Positions 44,002-56,194 of a stretch of 64,000 nucleotides of DNA are shown here, piece after piece. Position 1 is the stretch's first letter. Each line of letters begins with the position of its first letter. The notes beneath the pieces are model-generated. The model ran no database searches and had not been told where the DNA came from. It saw only the letters and a list, made by a program, of their open reading frames with translations. The translations under genes were made by a program, and so were the position numbers. The stretch covers positions 3,782,001 to 3,846,000 of the forward strand of contig JAITYX010000045.1 of the NCBI GenBank assembly GCA_021018815.1, written 5' to 3'. The DNA is from Talinum fruticosum (Eukaryota; Streptophyta; Magnoliopsida; Caryophyllales; Talinaceae).

Positions 44002-44639
44002 ATTCGATTTAGTTGTATGGTACACTTTTCTTAACTCACATAGTGATTTTGGACTTTTCATGACTGAGTTGTGAACTATGAGGAAACTTATGTATGGCAT
44101 TTATCGTTTAATAGTGTTGCTTTTATTGTTCCCAAGTTTGCTGCATACTCTAATCCTATGCTAGTTGAATCTTTCCTTGTGAGATATCCAATGCCTATGT
44201 TGACAACTTGTCTTTATTATGCAATATTGTTGCTCTTTTTCTCGTGTCTTGGATGGTGGTGTGGCATGACTGGACATGGTTGGCACAGTCGTGCCCCCTT
44301 GTGTGTACCGGCCGGATCTTTTCGCCTTGGTCCTTCCTGGTTTTGGAGCCCAAATTTGTAAGTTATTTGATTCTTGTTTCCTCCAAAAATCAACAAAGCA
44401 TAGTAAAATTCTAAGGTGGTTGGTACGCGGGAATTGATAAATGATAATTCATAACTTGACAAGGAATTCATTTATTATATTGTCACTAGTAGAGCTGGGC
44501 AATGCACAGAGTTCTCATCGGGCCAGTACGGTCGGGCCAAAAATAAAAGGTCAAAGCCCATTTTTGTTAATAATAGGGCTGGGCCGTGAAAGGGCATGAT
44601 AATAGCGGGCCCTTAGAAGGTTGTTGTCGGGTTAAAAAA

Positions 44640-45094
44640 GGTCGAACCCTATGGTTGCCCCTCTCTCATTCTCTATCCCTCTCTCTGTCCGTTGCTATTG
44701 CCCCCTCCCCCGCTCCATCACTCTCTCCATCGCTCTCTCCATCGCTCTTCCTCCACCGCCCACCTGCCCCGCTCTCTCTCTCACCATCGCTCTTCCTCTC
44801 CGTCGCTCTTCCTCCATCTCTTGACCAGGCTGTCTCTCTCACTCCTCTCCTGAGAGGCTGCGCTGTCGATGCCACCCACCACCTTTGTTCTTACCCATTG
44901 AATTGCCTCGACGTAGATGGGCTTGGGGGAGACGAAGTATATGATGAGCGGCTGGTTCGCCGAAGGAAGCGGCGGGTGTTGTGGCGCCCGGTGGTGGTGG
45001 GGTTGGGGCTTGGGGGCGGTTGGGGGTTTTCTAATATTGTGGGAGTCTTTGTTTAAAATGGAAATGGAAATGGAAATGGATGTGTTTCTCTCTC

Positions 45095-45125
<31 letters not shown>

Positions 45126-45170
45126 ATTGTGTGTGGCTAGACCTGGGTTAGAGGGGATCGACTGGCGCGG
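44640..45170. repeat. CT/GA-rich low-complexity DNA in the hAT element
   Basis: Runs of CTCTCTC and related tracts, an AAATGG run at 45056-45080 and a (CT)n at 45092-45125. The long open frames across it on both strands (44586-45056 on +, 44781-45332 on -) are Ser/Pro/Arg-rich readings of the repeat and are not called genes. Confidence 0.75.
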
Positions 45171-45486
45171 TTGATTATTCCAGTGCACTATTTGTTCAAT
45201 TCGATGCAGTTGTGGTATGGGTTTGTGTTTCAGCTTATGGTGGTGGTTGCCCATGAATGGAAATGATAGGAAAAAAAAAACAGAAGAAAAATGAACAAAA
45301 AATAAGTGGAAAAATGCTGAATGTGTGAGCAAATTGGGTCAAAAACTCATGGCAGCACATACAAAAAGGAAGAAGAGAGAGAAAGGCGAAGCTATTCCCT
45401 TATATGTTTCCTCTGTTTCTCGTTTGCAACAATTTGAGTCCCTATATTTGAAATACAAAAGTAATCGGCTTCAAAATGTCAAATCA

Positions 45487-46447
45487 CCAGCAGACAAGAC
45501 TTTTTCCACCTCGACTTAGCCTCGGACACTCGTGTCAAGGTTGTCCGTTTCCGAAATGGAAATCTGCAACGCTAAGCTCAACGGTGGTTTCCACCTTACT
45601 TTTGAAGACACCGCCAGGTGGTTTTAGGCACTTCCAATGAAGACAAGAGCCGTTGTATAATGTTCACATATCAACGGATATTTTCCGAGTGACTCGGAAA
45701 ATCCTACCCAACGGTCATAAAGGAACTTCCGGTCATAAGATGGACACAACGGTTAAGTCTGTTTGGTCATCTATAAAAGGAAGCCAACTCTCAAGACTTG
45801 AAGATTGCCGAAACTATTGTTAATACACACACTTGATCAAAAGTCTTTGTATTCATTCTCAATCTTCTACTTACAACTCCCACTCTATAATTCATTATAT
45901 TCCGAGTTGTAAGGTCTTGTACTTAGTTACTGAACACTCTCTTTCTTACTCTCTAAGTAAGGTACCTTGACCGATATGTAAGGGTTAACTCATCTCGATT
46001 ATCCCTAGCCGTAAGGGTTATCTCGAGTAGGAAGTACTAGATCGGATAAGGGAATTTCTAAGTCTAGGAAAACTTGTAAAGAGTTGTCTAAGGGAGCAAC
46101 TCGGGGTTCGATCGACCTACTGTATTTTGTGGACTCAAAATAGTGGATTTGACTTCGTACTTGGATTAGCATGATCCGTGGTTTTCCGCCCTAGGAGGGT
46201 TTCCACGTGCTTTCGTGTCTTCACTTTCTAAGTACATTCTAGACTCGGACAAACTCAAAGTTTCAGCTTAATTTGCTTCTTTACTCTTCTCTCGTATTCC
46301 GAGTTCATACTTTTCCGACCTCAATATAGACTCAAAATCGCATCTGTCTGCACTTTGTTCAAAAGAGTTTGATTTGAAGAAAAATCTTCCACCACCCTAT
46401 TCACCCCCGCTCTAGGGTGACTTAGTCTCTCCCCGAGCAAACCTTCG
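45487..46447 (-). mobile_element. Second copy of the LTR-like family seen at 20527-22097
   Basis: Read on - from 46447, GAAGGTTTGCTCGGGGAGAG, CACCCTAGAGCGGGGGTGAA, the GGAAACCCTCC/CCACGGATC stretch and GGTGGAAACCACCGTT follow the same order as in the copy at 20527. The alignable part is about 960 bp; further on similarity fades. The start has TG changed to CG. It is nested in the hAT element. Confidence 0.8.
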
Positions 46448-46565
46448 AGTGGGTTAGGATTGACTCGACCTATAATCCGACCCAGCCCATTTATCGACCC
46501 TTTATAGTTATGGACCAACCCCGACCCGGCCTAGTCCAGCCCATTGCCCCAGCTCGAGTAATTAG

Positions 46566-47670
46566 TATTAATGCCATGCTTCGCATTAGCTCATATAATT
46601 TTTAAGTTTGAAAATTTTTTTATCCTATTAAAAATTTAATTGTGATAAAAATTTATAAATTTAGGTCTCTCGTTGCTGATAATAGAAAGAAAATAACTCG
46701 TTTAATTTTTTGGTGCTATATAATCTTATAGAGCAGTATGAAACGTAAAATAAAGTTAATAGTCAACAACTAAAGTACAAAACTTTTGAATTACGCGTTT
46801 GTTTTATGAAATTCATAAAAAAATTATTATGGTGGTAATATTTTCTTTATTAAACAATAATATTTGTTTTTTACTTACCATGAAAAATACTCAATGACTC
46901 CGAAATTAAATGTTAACTATTTTTGGGGCTACTGTCATTAAGTGTCCACTCATCAAACAAACACCTAATATGCAATTTTAGAAAAATAATCAGAAAAATT
47001 GAAGTAATAATCATAAGTAATGAGTTTATGTAATACAAGAACACAACAAGCAATTACAACAAAATGGCAATCCAAGATAATATAATAATTACCAATGGGA
47101 GGTTTAATGTTTGATTTTCTCTTCTCCCTCTTATTGCATCCTTTGTAGCATCTTTGGGCCAAAAAAGATAATGTTACAACTAATCGAAGGTTGTAGAAAG
47201 GGATAGACCTTTAACTTTGTGAATGATAATTAGTTTAACTAGTAAAGTCTCTTAAAATATTATTATTATCTTAGATTTGAATTCTGACTAAACAACCACT
47301 GTTACACTTCATTTACATCAAAATAACAATACAAAAATAAAAGAAATGCGTCGAAACTTATATAATAAGAGTCAATAATTTAATAACATTCTCACATATA
47401 ATGATCATCAATAAAAATAATAAAACACCATAATACTAAAAAATAAAGTAACTACAGAAAATATACCACCATTTTTTTTAACACTAATATTTTTTCGCAC
47501 CATTTAAACATATTAAACCAACAATTTTATGAAATTTTCAGGCTCTTAGATGCATTGAAGTGCTTTGAACCACTAACAAATGATGAATATCTTTTTTAAT
47601 CATAGAGAAAATTATGAATATATATACACCTTTGATACCAATGTTTATAAATAAAAATTAAATATTATAT
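46566..47670. other. AT-rich intergenic DNA, nothing recognised
   Basis: No open frame with a recognisable domain and no readable transposon ends. Confidence 0.55.
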
Positions 47671-47671
47671 A

Positions 47672-47748
<77 letters not shown>
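47671..47748. repeat. (ATT)n microsatellite
   Basis: About 26 uninterrupted ATT units. Confidence 0.95.
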
Positions 47749-47749
<1 letters not shown>

Positions 47750-47827
47750 CAACCATTGTAGCAAACTTTAAATACCACAAAGAAATAATTTCATATGTTA
47801 TAAATGTGTAAATACTTAGGGGTTATG

Positions 47828-48602
47828 TTACGAGAATCGACTCCGTCATCGACCCAGTTGAAAAAGTGAGTTAATGGTTTAATCAGTCGGACCGTTTAGA
47901 TAGGATTAGGCTGGTTGACCCAATTTACTCGATTGGATTGCATTGAACCAGGATGACCCGATTTACTATAAAATTATTTTTCTATACATCAATCAAATAG
48001 ACATAAATTATTTATTTTTCAAAGTAAAAATTTAAAAAAATATATAATTTTTATAGAAAAATTATTAAAAGTAATAAAAGCCCATTTTTTAAAAATTTAA
48101 TCCTATAAGATATGTTCCACTTTAAACAAAACCCTAAAAATTCCGATTTATCTCCCCTCCCCGTTCAGCTGCTGCCCTAACCCCACCCCCATTTTCTCTC
48201 TCCTCTGCTGCTTTGCTTTTCTCTGTGTTAAGCCTCCCCTTCAGTGTGAGATTTAATTTTTGCGTTGCTACTTCTCAACACATAATACTGTGCTTCTTCA
48301 ACCTCCCCCTCACGCTTTCTCTCCCTCCTCTGCTTTTCTTTGCTCTTTTCAGCCCCCTACATCTCTCTGTTTTAAGTCGGCCCTCGAACTTTCTCTATGC
48401 TCCTCCTCACACGTCAAAGCAAAAAAAAAAAAAAAAACGCTTTCATGACCGCGGGTTGGCCGGGTTGCCCGAGTTCCCCGGATGGTTTAGGTTAGACCGG
48501 GTTTTTCCGATTCAATGTGTGGAACGAGTTTTGAAGCTAACCGGACCGTAAAATTGGCCGGTTGCCGGTTGAACTGGCCGATTCGGTTCGATTTTTTTAA
48601 CA
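47828..48602. mobile_element. Candidate element with inverted ends, related to 38090-39080
   Basis: Left GTTACGAGAATCGACTCCG and the inverse of the right end GTTAAAAAAATCGAACCG can be aligned over about 35 bp with gaps. Inside are AT-rich and CT-rich blocks and GGTTGCCGGTTGAACTGG. The open frames at 48213-48551 are CT-rich readings and not called as genes. Confidence 0.45.
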
Positions 48603-48984
48603 CAACTTGCGGGTTGCCGCCATTGCAAATGAATTAGCCTCAACGGTGTTCAACATTGACAATAATGAAAGGTCGCAACAACACAATAAAAGCCTACTGT
48701 ATTAGTTAAAACTAATTTTGGATAAAAAAATTATGACTTTTATTATTCTTTTTTCATAATTTATATCTAGCTTTTGATATTAAGGGATAATTTTTTTTCT
48801 AGATAAAAGCTATCAATCGGTACTTTTTTTTTTTTTTTGAAGGTATATCATTCGGTACTTAATCAGTACTCAAAGTTGTAAAGGTGTTTATTAAACCATA
48901 ATTAATTTATAACGTTCAAAAATATGCCAACGTTTATTTGAAATTTGTAATTTAAGCTTTCCTAAATATATTATTTTTAATAAT

Positions 48985-50460
48985 GAAATTTTATTCTTAT
49001 AATATGCTAATACGTGGTTGAAAAATTTTGTTTTTATGATGGAAAACATTAATTTTTGAAATTGATGTTTGTAACTAGATCTGTCAATTAAATACGGGTT
49101 GGGTGTATTTTGGATTTGGATAAAATACGGGTGGTCGTATATCGAGTTATACATATTTCCGGTCGACCCAATTGGTTGAGATTGCCTTTTTATCGCTTAT
49201 ATTTTTTTATAAATTATAAAAATTTGATATATTTTTTACTTAAAATTGTTCATAGTTCTACGTAAAAGTATAGTATTTGTATTTTCTAAAAGGATATTGA
49301 AAAAATTCAAAAATTTTATCATGGTATTTGTGTGAGGACTACTACATTGAGTCGAATGACTTGATCGCTTTACTCGTTTAAATAAGACCGATGAAAGATT
49401 GGGTCAATAATGGGCTGGATAACACCGAGTTATTCTATTAATGACGCATTTAAGATTCTTATGTTTATTTCATCTCTTCTATTATACTAAGTCACATGTT
49501 ACACTTTGTTAAATTTATTATCAATAGTAATAAAAGATTAATATTATAAGGTGGTTTTTATGCATATGTACTCCATTTTAAAATAGATCGTGAAAGAGTC
49601 AACCTGGTTGGGTAATCGACCCATTTTATTCATTAGAAAAATTTCTACTTCGTCTTAAGCTGTTCCCAGTGCCCTTCTTAGGCGCTATTATTCAAGTACG
49701 ACTAAAACAATTTCAAATAAATGAGAATTAGAGATTTAATATAAACTAAAATTATTATTTTTAATTTTAACATCAAAATTTTATTTTACTAGCAATATTA
49801 TTTCTATAAAAAATATATTATTTAAGATGTGACCTAGCATATTCAATTTACCAAAAACACGACAATGTAACTTGTGCATTTTTAATATTTTTAATATATC
49901 ACGTCATTTGAATCTATACATATTTTGTTGAAAATTTGTTATGTATAGTTTTTGTATATATTTTTTTCTTTATCAGAAATAAGTTGAGATAAGAAATGGT
50001 ATTAATGTTTATTTATATAGCTATGCAACGTTTTTCTAGACGATGTGATATAATTAAAAATTATTACTAAAAGTGTGATAAAGTGAAAGAAAAATCATAT
50101 AATAGACATAAACATTCAATCAACAAGCCAAAAAGGTAAAATTATTATTTTTATTGCCTTAATCCAAAGGATCGAACGAGTTTGAGTCGGGTTTGACCAA
50201 CTAATTTGCGGGTTTTTCGGATTTGGGTCAAATTGTGTTCGAAATTCAAAATTTTCGGGCGGGTTCAAGTCGGGTTTTCGGATAGGGGCCCTTTTTGCCA
50301 GGTCTATTTGTAACACTTAGCGAGTTAAATAGGCCCAAATAATTGCATATAATTTTTTGTTTTTAATTGATGGAAAATATTTATTTTTGTAATTGATGTT
50401 TACAACAATAAGTGAGTTAGATAGGTCCAAATACCTGCGTGTAATTTTTTTAATTGTGAT
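48985..50460. repeat. Host tandem repeat (~115 bp unit) interrupted by the hAT element
   Basis: Sequence left of the element (TTTTGTTTTTATGATGGAAA ... AATTGATGTTTGTAAC) joined to that on its right (GAGTTAAATAGGCCCAAATA) matches the unit at about 50345-50450 (TTTTGTTTTTAATTGATGGA ... AATTGATGTTTACAAC, GAGTTAGATAGGTCCAAATA). So two tandem units existed before the insertion. Confidence 0.75.
49076..50306. mobile_element. Non-autonomous hAT element, 1231 bp, perfect 8-bp target duplication
   Basis: The left end is TAGATCTGTCAA; the right end inverted is TAGACCTGGCAA (10 of 12 alike). The flanks are TTTGTAAC at 49068-49075 and TTTGTAAC at 50307-50314, a perfect 8-bp duplication. No transposase gene. 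Subterminal CGGGTTGGG/CGGGTTTTCGG words are present on both sides. Confidence 0.92.
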
Positions 50461-51766
50461 TGTGATACCAGAATTCGGTTGGCTATTTTTTTAACTATTA
50501 ATCAAGCTTAGTATAGGAATGTGACAAACGACAAGAGCATGTAAAATCACTCAATTTTACTTGATAGATTCCAATGTTTAGTATGTAAGTGTTTAATTTG
50601 CAAGAGTTCAAATTGGAAATATAATAACAAATTAATACATCTATGATAGAAACATATGAATTTATAATTTAATGGCAATATAGTCTTTTACTCCTGTCTC
50701 TAAGCAGGCATCCTATTGCTTTCCTTCCCCTTGGTAATAGTTTTGTGGGAATAGAGGCCTTTTATTTCAATCTCAATTTGTATGTTATTCTCAGTCCCAT
50801 ATACTAACCATAAAATTTTTATTAATGCACCCGGTTATTGTTCTAATACTAGTTTGAAGCATGGGCTCTGAAGTTTGATAGGTGTCATTGTCCAATTGCT
50901 AACTTTGATGCGTGAACCTTAACAACTCAGGCTTAGACTTCATAATTTCTTCGTTAGTGGTCGGTTCTGTTTCTTTGAGCTAGGAGAAAAATAAATGAAT
51001 TCGAGATATGAATGAGGTCAAGGACGAAAATCTACCTCCCAACTGGAAGTACACTCACTGAACTAAAACGGTAAATGTCACCAAATTCAATTTAAAGAAT
51101 TCACTCTATAACTTAATCAATGTCAAATCAAGTTAACGGATTTTAAGAGACTTGTTTGCAAATTATTTATGATTTTTATGCGGATTCAATGATCATTTAC
51201 GATAACTCTCAAATTAAATCAAGTAATACTTGCCTCAAAACTTAAAAATAGAACGCTATAGAACATTTTCAAGCTTCCTCGGTCAGCCACAAGGTTCCTT
51301 ATGGATTAGAAAACTCTAAATAAGATTAACATACAAGATAAATTAAGTTAATTGGCTTAAATTAAAGTTATAATGCTAATACATTTTGAAAATATACTAA
51401 TACAAGTTACAACATAATAAAAAAATGATTACATAGTCAATAATAAAAGAGAGAGTAAAAATTATAGTTGTAGGAAGTGCACCTTCTAATCATCTCGTGA
51501 CAATTAAGCATACTCATTCCTAGAACTTCACTGGTCAAGTTGTTAGAATTTGGGCCTTCTTATGATAACTTTTCTACAATGCCTATTTGGTTTCTCATGC
51601 TCACATAGGTGTTCAATAGTTCAGCAAAAGGGCGGTTCTTGTCCATCTCATTCATCAAAAGCAAATGGACTTTTTTAAAAGAGACTTGGTTATGGATGGA
51701 CACTCAAAAGAGTCCAACAAAGAATGACTCCCAAAGGAAGCCCTCGATCCACATGGAAGTAATCCC
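50460..51766. other. Intergenic DNA, nothing recognised
   Basis: AT-rich DNA without recognisable domains, RNA genes or element ends. Confidence 0.55.
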
Positions 51767-51774
51767 TTTGAGAT

Positions 51775-52407
51775 TAAGGGTAAGCAGTTACTGTTACCCT
51801 ATTCCAAAACTGAAATCCGATCCCGATCCTGTTTGACCGATTCCTAAATTTTAGGAACCTACCCCGATCCTTTTTGACCGATTCCTAAATTTTAGGTTCT
51901 GGTTCCGATTATAGGGTACCCTGTTCGGACCATTATTCTTATGAAAAAACTTTAAGACCTTAAAAACTTACAAATATCAACTCACATTAATAATTTAATT
52001 AATTACAGTTCAACAAGCAAACAATTAATTACCACAATTTTTACAAATTTTTACAAAATCAAAGTTTGTAGTAGAAACAACGTTCTTAAAAGAGGGAGGG
52101 GGAAGTGACCCAAATCTTACGGAATCTCTTTAAAAACTAATATAACCAAATGTCTCAAGTTCATTAACTAAATTTAAATGAAAATAATGTAACATTTAAA
52201 CTTCCATTGCATCTTCAACGTCAATAACTAAATTATTCTTATGAAAATAATATAGTCTAAAGGGTTCTAGGTTACGGTTCCAAGGTTTGACTTTAGGAAC
52301 CTTACCCTTACCCGTTTGAGCGGCTCCTAAATTTTAGGAACCTTACCCTTACCTGTTTAATCGGTCCGGTTCGGTTCCGTGGTACCCATCAGCCGTGCTC
52401 ACCCCTA
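51775..52407. mobile_element. Non-autonomous hAT element, 633 bp
   Basis: The left end is TAAGGGTAAGCAG; the right end inverted is TAGGGGTGAGCACGG. The flanks are TTTGAGAT (51767-51774) and TTTGAGAC (52408-52415), seven of eight alike. Inside are two near-exact tandem units with TTTGACCGATTCCTAAATTT and, at the other end, GGAACCTTACCCTTACC repeated twice, so the subterminal regions are internally repeated. Confidence 0.9.
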
Positions 52408-52529
52408 TTTGAGACGATGTTCAAACAAGCTTTGACATGGCAAAAAATGAGTGAATTTGTGTACTCCGCTGCATTGTTACATTTTTAGTTCTTTGATCAA
52501 GTGAGAAGTCTTGGTCCAATCTTGCATCA

Positions 52530-54162
52530 TCAAGGTACCACTCGACAGGCCGCAAGCGCACGATGTATTATTGTAGCTAGCCAAGGTCGATCCCATAAGG
52601 ACTCAATTCTAGCAACGCACTAAACTAGCACTCTACTCAATTGCTAAGCAAATAAGGTTTTAAGTTGATTGTTTTCTAAACTAGTTCTAACTATTCAAAT
52701 TAAGAAAATTAATCTAGTCTTAAATCAATGGATAAAAACATTTAAGGATTTGCTTTCCTAGCAATGAGTTTGATTATTTAAGCATAAATTGTCCAATAAT
52801 TCTTTCAAATAAATCAAGGATCGATAATCACAAAATTCTATTGCTCTTTCGATGCTTAATAGAATTGCTCTAATTACCTATCAAACAACTTTCGTATGCT
52901 TTTAAGCTAATCAAAGTTAAAGATTTCAAATTATCAAAGTGATCCCCTAATTTACTATTCTTTTCTCAAATTTCATAAACTAGGTAGAAAGGTTGGTTGT
53001 CGGATTATTCTATTTCACTTTTCGAGTACATGATAGATTAATCTCTAAACACAAGTATTCTAGGCCTTCAAAACACTCATGAATATGATAAACACAGCCT
53101 TCTATTGATCAAAATCGGAATTCAAGCACAAATCATGGAAAACTAATCAAACTTCATTGTTTTGGATTACAAATTCCTAGAAAAACTAAACTACTCACAC
53201 ATTATTTGAAAGCTTAAATAAAATCCAATACATGGTAATCAAACCTCAAACAACAAAAATGAAGAAGTAGATGATAGACTTGAAGTACTCCACTTGAATC
53301 TCTCGACTTCAAATGGAATCCCGCAATTGCTTCAAGCTTCTTCTTCGATCTTCAATTGTATTTGGTTTGATGTGGATGAAAGGTATGAAAATGGTGATGG
53401 ATGTATATGGAGGATGAATGGTGGATTCTGGATCTGGATGCTCGAAAATCAGCCGAAAATCAACTTAAATAAGCCATTAAGAGGCAATCAAGAGCTGAAA
53501 CCGTCAAAATCAAATCGTCTCGATAGAATTTACCTCCAACACGGGTCGTGTCCTTCGACACGGGCAGCCCGTGTTGGCTGCTGGCACATCAAAACTAGAC
53601 GGAAACACTAAAAATGGGTCGTGTCCACCGACACGGGCTGCCCGTTCTCAATGCAAAGGCTCGACCTCCAACACGAGGCCGTGTCCGCCGACACGATCTG
53701 ACCGTGTTGGTTGCTAGAAGGCATGCGTCAAATTGATTCGATCATAACTTCCTCGTCCGATGTGCAAATGATGAGATTCTTGATTTTCTGGAAAGCTCAT
53801 TGAGTCTACTTTCTAATTATTTCATCATTATTATTGCTTCATAAGTGTGTGAAAAACATAATCCAGAGAGTAAAGAAGTGTCCATTACCACACCCTTCTT
53901 ACCTTCCAGCTCATATCTTTTCGTTCCTCAACAAAATTGAGCTCATAATAAGGATGTTAGAAACATAGACTCAAGATAGTTTTGGACCAAAAATATGACA
54001 AAATCAGGTCCAAATCACTAGGAAGTTACGTGAAATAGCACCAAAAACGCAAAACCCAAGTGTAAAGCATAAATGGGGCATAAAGTACATAAATATAAAT
54101 ATAAATCCCCAAAAATGACAAGCAAACTCCTATGAAATCTAATACAAATATGGCACTTATCA
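52530..54162 (-). mobile_element. Solo LTR-like element beginning TGATAAGTGCC
   Basis: On - it starts TGATAAGTGCCATATTTG at 54162 and ends near GTGCGCTTGCGGCCTGTCGA. It includes GGGATCGACC, the wording found at the 3' side of a widespread group of plant gypsy LTRs. The far end lacks a clear CA and no target duplication is visible, so it may be truncated. The middle (53520-53730) has three or four GC-rich modules of the form ACACGGG...CCCGTGT. The open frame 53294-53611 is LTR-internal and not called as a gene. Confidence 0.65.
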
Positions 54163-54169
54163 AACACTT

Positions 54170-56190
54170 ATGGGTTGCACCCATGTTGTTGAGGCATATT
54201 AGAGCAAACGTGTTCTTGAGTGCTCAATGCTCACGTGTCATTATACGAAGAACATCCATGGGTTAATTGCTACATATTTCACCGTACCTTATTTTAGGTT
54301 AGAAAATTTAGATCGAACTCCGGGGCTGCTCTAGCCCAAAATGATGACTCGCTCAAGTCCTCCTAGTTTGATCCTTAGATAGAACCCAAACCTCCAACAA
54401 TCAAGTTAGAGGCTAATATATAGCAATAATTGAGAGAGCAATGGAGCATTTGACCTCTCTATTAGTGTTTTGGTTGTTTTGTGTTGAATAGGCCAAAATA
54501 AAATTCCCCTACCTTTTAATTGTTCCCCTTATACAGGTGCAGCTTTGGGGTTACAAGGAGATTGCGCCGAGCATTCCGATTGGCTCCTTTTGCTTAGTTA
54601 GGTAGGTTTATGATTGGTTGATCTAGATTTGCTTGTAGCTAACCGCCACATGGCTAAGTCTAATCATTTAGTAAATTTACCTCATTATCCTTTCCCCTTC
54701 GCAAGTACTCTTCGACTTATTCCAAAAATTTTTGAAGGTCTTGGACCAAGACGGATATGTGGTCATGATTGGGCTTATTCCTATTCTCTAGGACCATTCA
54801 TAAACATTTGCCCCTTGAACTCACTATGATTTGCTCAAATCTTTTTAGGCTGAAAGACGATTTTTAACCTTGGCCTACGCCTCCTTCCAAGCTATTACCT
54901 AGTAGTGCTTGAGTTGAACCTTGTTTTTATGGCCTAAGTTAAACCTTTCCCTTTTATCTTAGAAGGGTCCTCTCATTTTCTTGGTTCATCCATGTTGAAG
55001 GTCTTCTCTATTATGAGGTGTAATTTTCTTTATTCGAATTTGATTTCCTTGCTACTTTTTCCTATAACTACCCATGGGCCTTGAAGCATCAATCGTGGTT
55101 TGGTCACCAAAATTCTTTCTTGATTTTACCCTAATCCTCCGATAAATATAGGATATATCCTTACAAGATTCTTCTGCAGTTTTCCTTTTCACACTTTATA
55201 ATTCCATCCAAGGAACATTGTTCATTTTTAGAAAATTTTCCCAAAAACCACAATCTTATTTTGCAAAGATGCCTACGGAAAATCATTTTATTTCGATGGA
55301 TCTTTTCTCAACAGGGACCACACAAGGTTCTTCTTTGCCTAACTTAGCCTTCCGAAAATATCTTTGTCTTACCACTGGTTGATGAGATTATTTTGGTCTT
55401 AATGCAATGATTGATCACACAATTGCTACCCAAAAGTGCTACAAGTATCTTCTTTAGGGGAGGGGTAATACGAAAATTTAGTAGAAAGGAAGAAATCTCT
55501 CTGTTTTGTATGAGACCGAGGGCAATCATTCACTCTCTAGCATCCACCTCAATGATTGGAGGTGCTTTAGGTCCTAATGGGAGAGGTTGAAGAGGAGAAA
55601 GATGGATAAGGCTAAAAATCGGGTTGACAAACTAGTTCCAGCCTGCACGTGTTTGTAACTTGGATGGGTGGAGGGAAGATTAGTAGGAGTTTGGAGCTGG
55701 AAAAAGGTAGGGAAAAGGTGGACTAATAGGAATAAAGGAGGGGGTAGTTTTGAGTTGTATCCAAAGTCAAGAGCAAAAGAGGAGGAAGCCCCAAACTGGA
55801 GTTACCAACACGACTCCCAATTTTGGACAACTTTGTAGTCTTTTGAGGAGGGGGTTGTAATCAATCTTGGATGGGTGAAATTTACGGGAAATGGAAGCTT
55901 AAAGATAGGGAATAAAGGGGAAAAATATGAAGGGTAAAAGGATAATGATTAGGAAGAGGAGATCTCTGCGAAGCAAGTAACAAGATAGACTAATTCTCCT
56001 TAGGATAAGACTCGCCACCTAGGAGAGATTAGGGCCTCTAATTACACTTAACGGATAAGACACACCAGCATTAAGCATAATTAAACTCTTTAGACACCAC
56101 TTAATTAGGCCATAATTAAGACAAGCATAAGACACTACTTGATCATTAATTTTGCCGAAAGTCCCTTAATAATTCCAATACTTATGTATA
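54170..56190. other. Probable retroelement-derived DNA without recognisable domains
   Basis: Both strands contain only short broken frames. I could not match gag, protease, RT or integrase motifs. Its position beside a Tat-type LTR makes old retroelement flank likely, but that is a guess. Confidence 0.35.
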
Positions 56191-56194
56191 TAGT

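Larger units (their letters stand above)
44490..46557. mobile_element. Non-autonomous hAT-like element, about 2.07 kb, with a nested LTR-like copy
   Basis: The left end is TAGAGCTGGGCAATG; the right end inverted is TCGAGCTGGGGCAATG. The flanking 8-mers are GTCACTAG (44482-44489) and GTAATTAG (46558-46565), alike at six of eight, consistent with an old hAT target duplication. The GGGCCGGGCC-type subterminal words on both sides are usual for this group. The interior has CT-rich DNA and no transposase. Confidence 0.72.

Noticed and set aside
44586..45332. Long open frames of 156 and 183 codons
   Set aside because: Low-complexity CT/GA readings inside a hAT element; no recognisable domain and both strands open.
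53294..53611. 105-codon frame as a gene
   Set aside because: It lies wholly inside the LTR-like element and carries no domain.
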